NCBI GenBank assembly: GCA_029865445.1
Contig: JAOUGY010000234.1
Coordinates: 1-6,141 of the forward strand
Direction: 5' to 3'
DNA length: 6,141 bases
From: Acidimicrobiia bacterium
GTDB taxonomy: Bacteria; Actinomycetota; Acidimicrobiia; Spongiisociales; ZC4RG35
In this document: positions 6,138 to 6,141 of the stretch, one piece after another
Layout of the letters: every line of letters begins with the position of its first letter
How positions within the stretch are numbered: the first letter of the stretch is position 1
Position numbers and translations under genes: made by a program
Notes under the pieces: generated by a model
What the model saw: the letters and a program-made list of their open reading frames with translations, nothing else
The model's database searches: none
Told to the model about the DNA's origin: nothing

Positions 6138-6141
6138 GGTC

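Noticed and set aside
6050..6141. CRISPR array
   Set aside because: Units are 8 bp and contiguous with no spacers; this is a simple tandem repeat.
6050..6141. Origin of replication or iteron array
   Set aside because: No AT-rich stretch, DnaA-box match or replication gene is nearby, and the units are shorter than typical iterons.

Overview
The window is high-GC DNA that reads like an actinobacterial chromosome. The evidence is a bifunctional penicillin-binding protein with C-terminal PASTA domains, a flavoprotein resembling mycobacterial LpdA, two GTG starts, and three of four genes that lack a convincing Shine-Dalgarno site and instead have a -10-like TAnnnT hexamer almost on the start codon. 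Such leaderless signals are common in Actinomycetota. The class cannot be fixed from this window; a non-mycobacterial lineage such as Acidimicrobiia is a guess.

Layout. Positions 1-322 (minus strand) hold the 5' part of an unrecognised gene cut by the window edge, with a recognisable leaderless promoter in the short gap 323-384. Positions 385-2970 (minus) encode a complete class A penicillin-binding protein (GT51 glycosyltransferase, transpeptidase, two PASTA-like domains). A 101-bp divergent control region (2971-3071) separates it from the plus-strand genes. Positions 3072-4631 (plus) encode the catalytic large subunit of a split, B12-dependent methylmalonyl-CoA mutase without its cobalamin-binding domain. 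After 35 bp, positions 4667-6031 (plus) encode an FAD/NAD(P)-dependent flavoprotein of the lipoamide dehydrogenase fold, close to LpdA, that has lost one of the two redox cysteines. Downstream the sequence turns into an 8-bp tandem repeat array (6050-6137) that continues towards the window edge.

Functionally there are two unrelated halves: cell-wall synthesis on the minus strand, and propionate/odd-chain or branched-chain carbon metabolism plus a redox flavoprotein on the plus strand. The mutase and the flavoprotein may be co-transcribed, but the flavoprotein also has its own leaderless promoter-like signal. No known defence system, mobile element, CRISPR array, tRNA or rRNA is visible. The points most worth a second look are the flavoprotein active site (first cysteine lost, His-Glu pair kept), the two-state octamer array, and the promoter architecture. 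Nothing here amounts to a clear new biological system.
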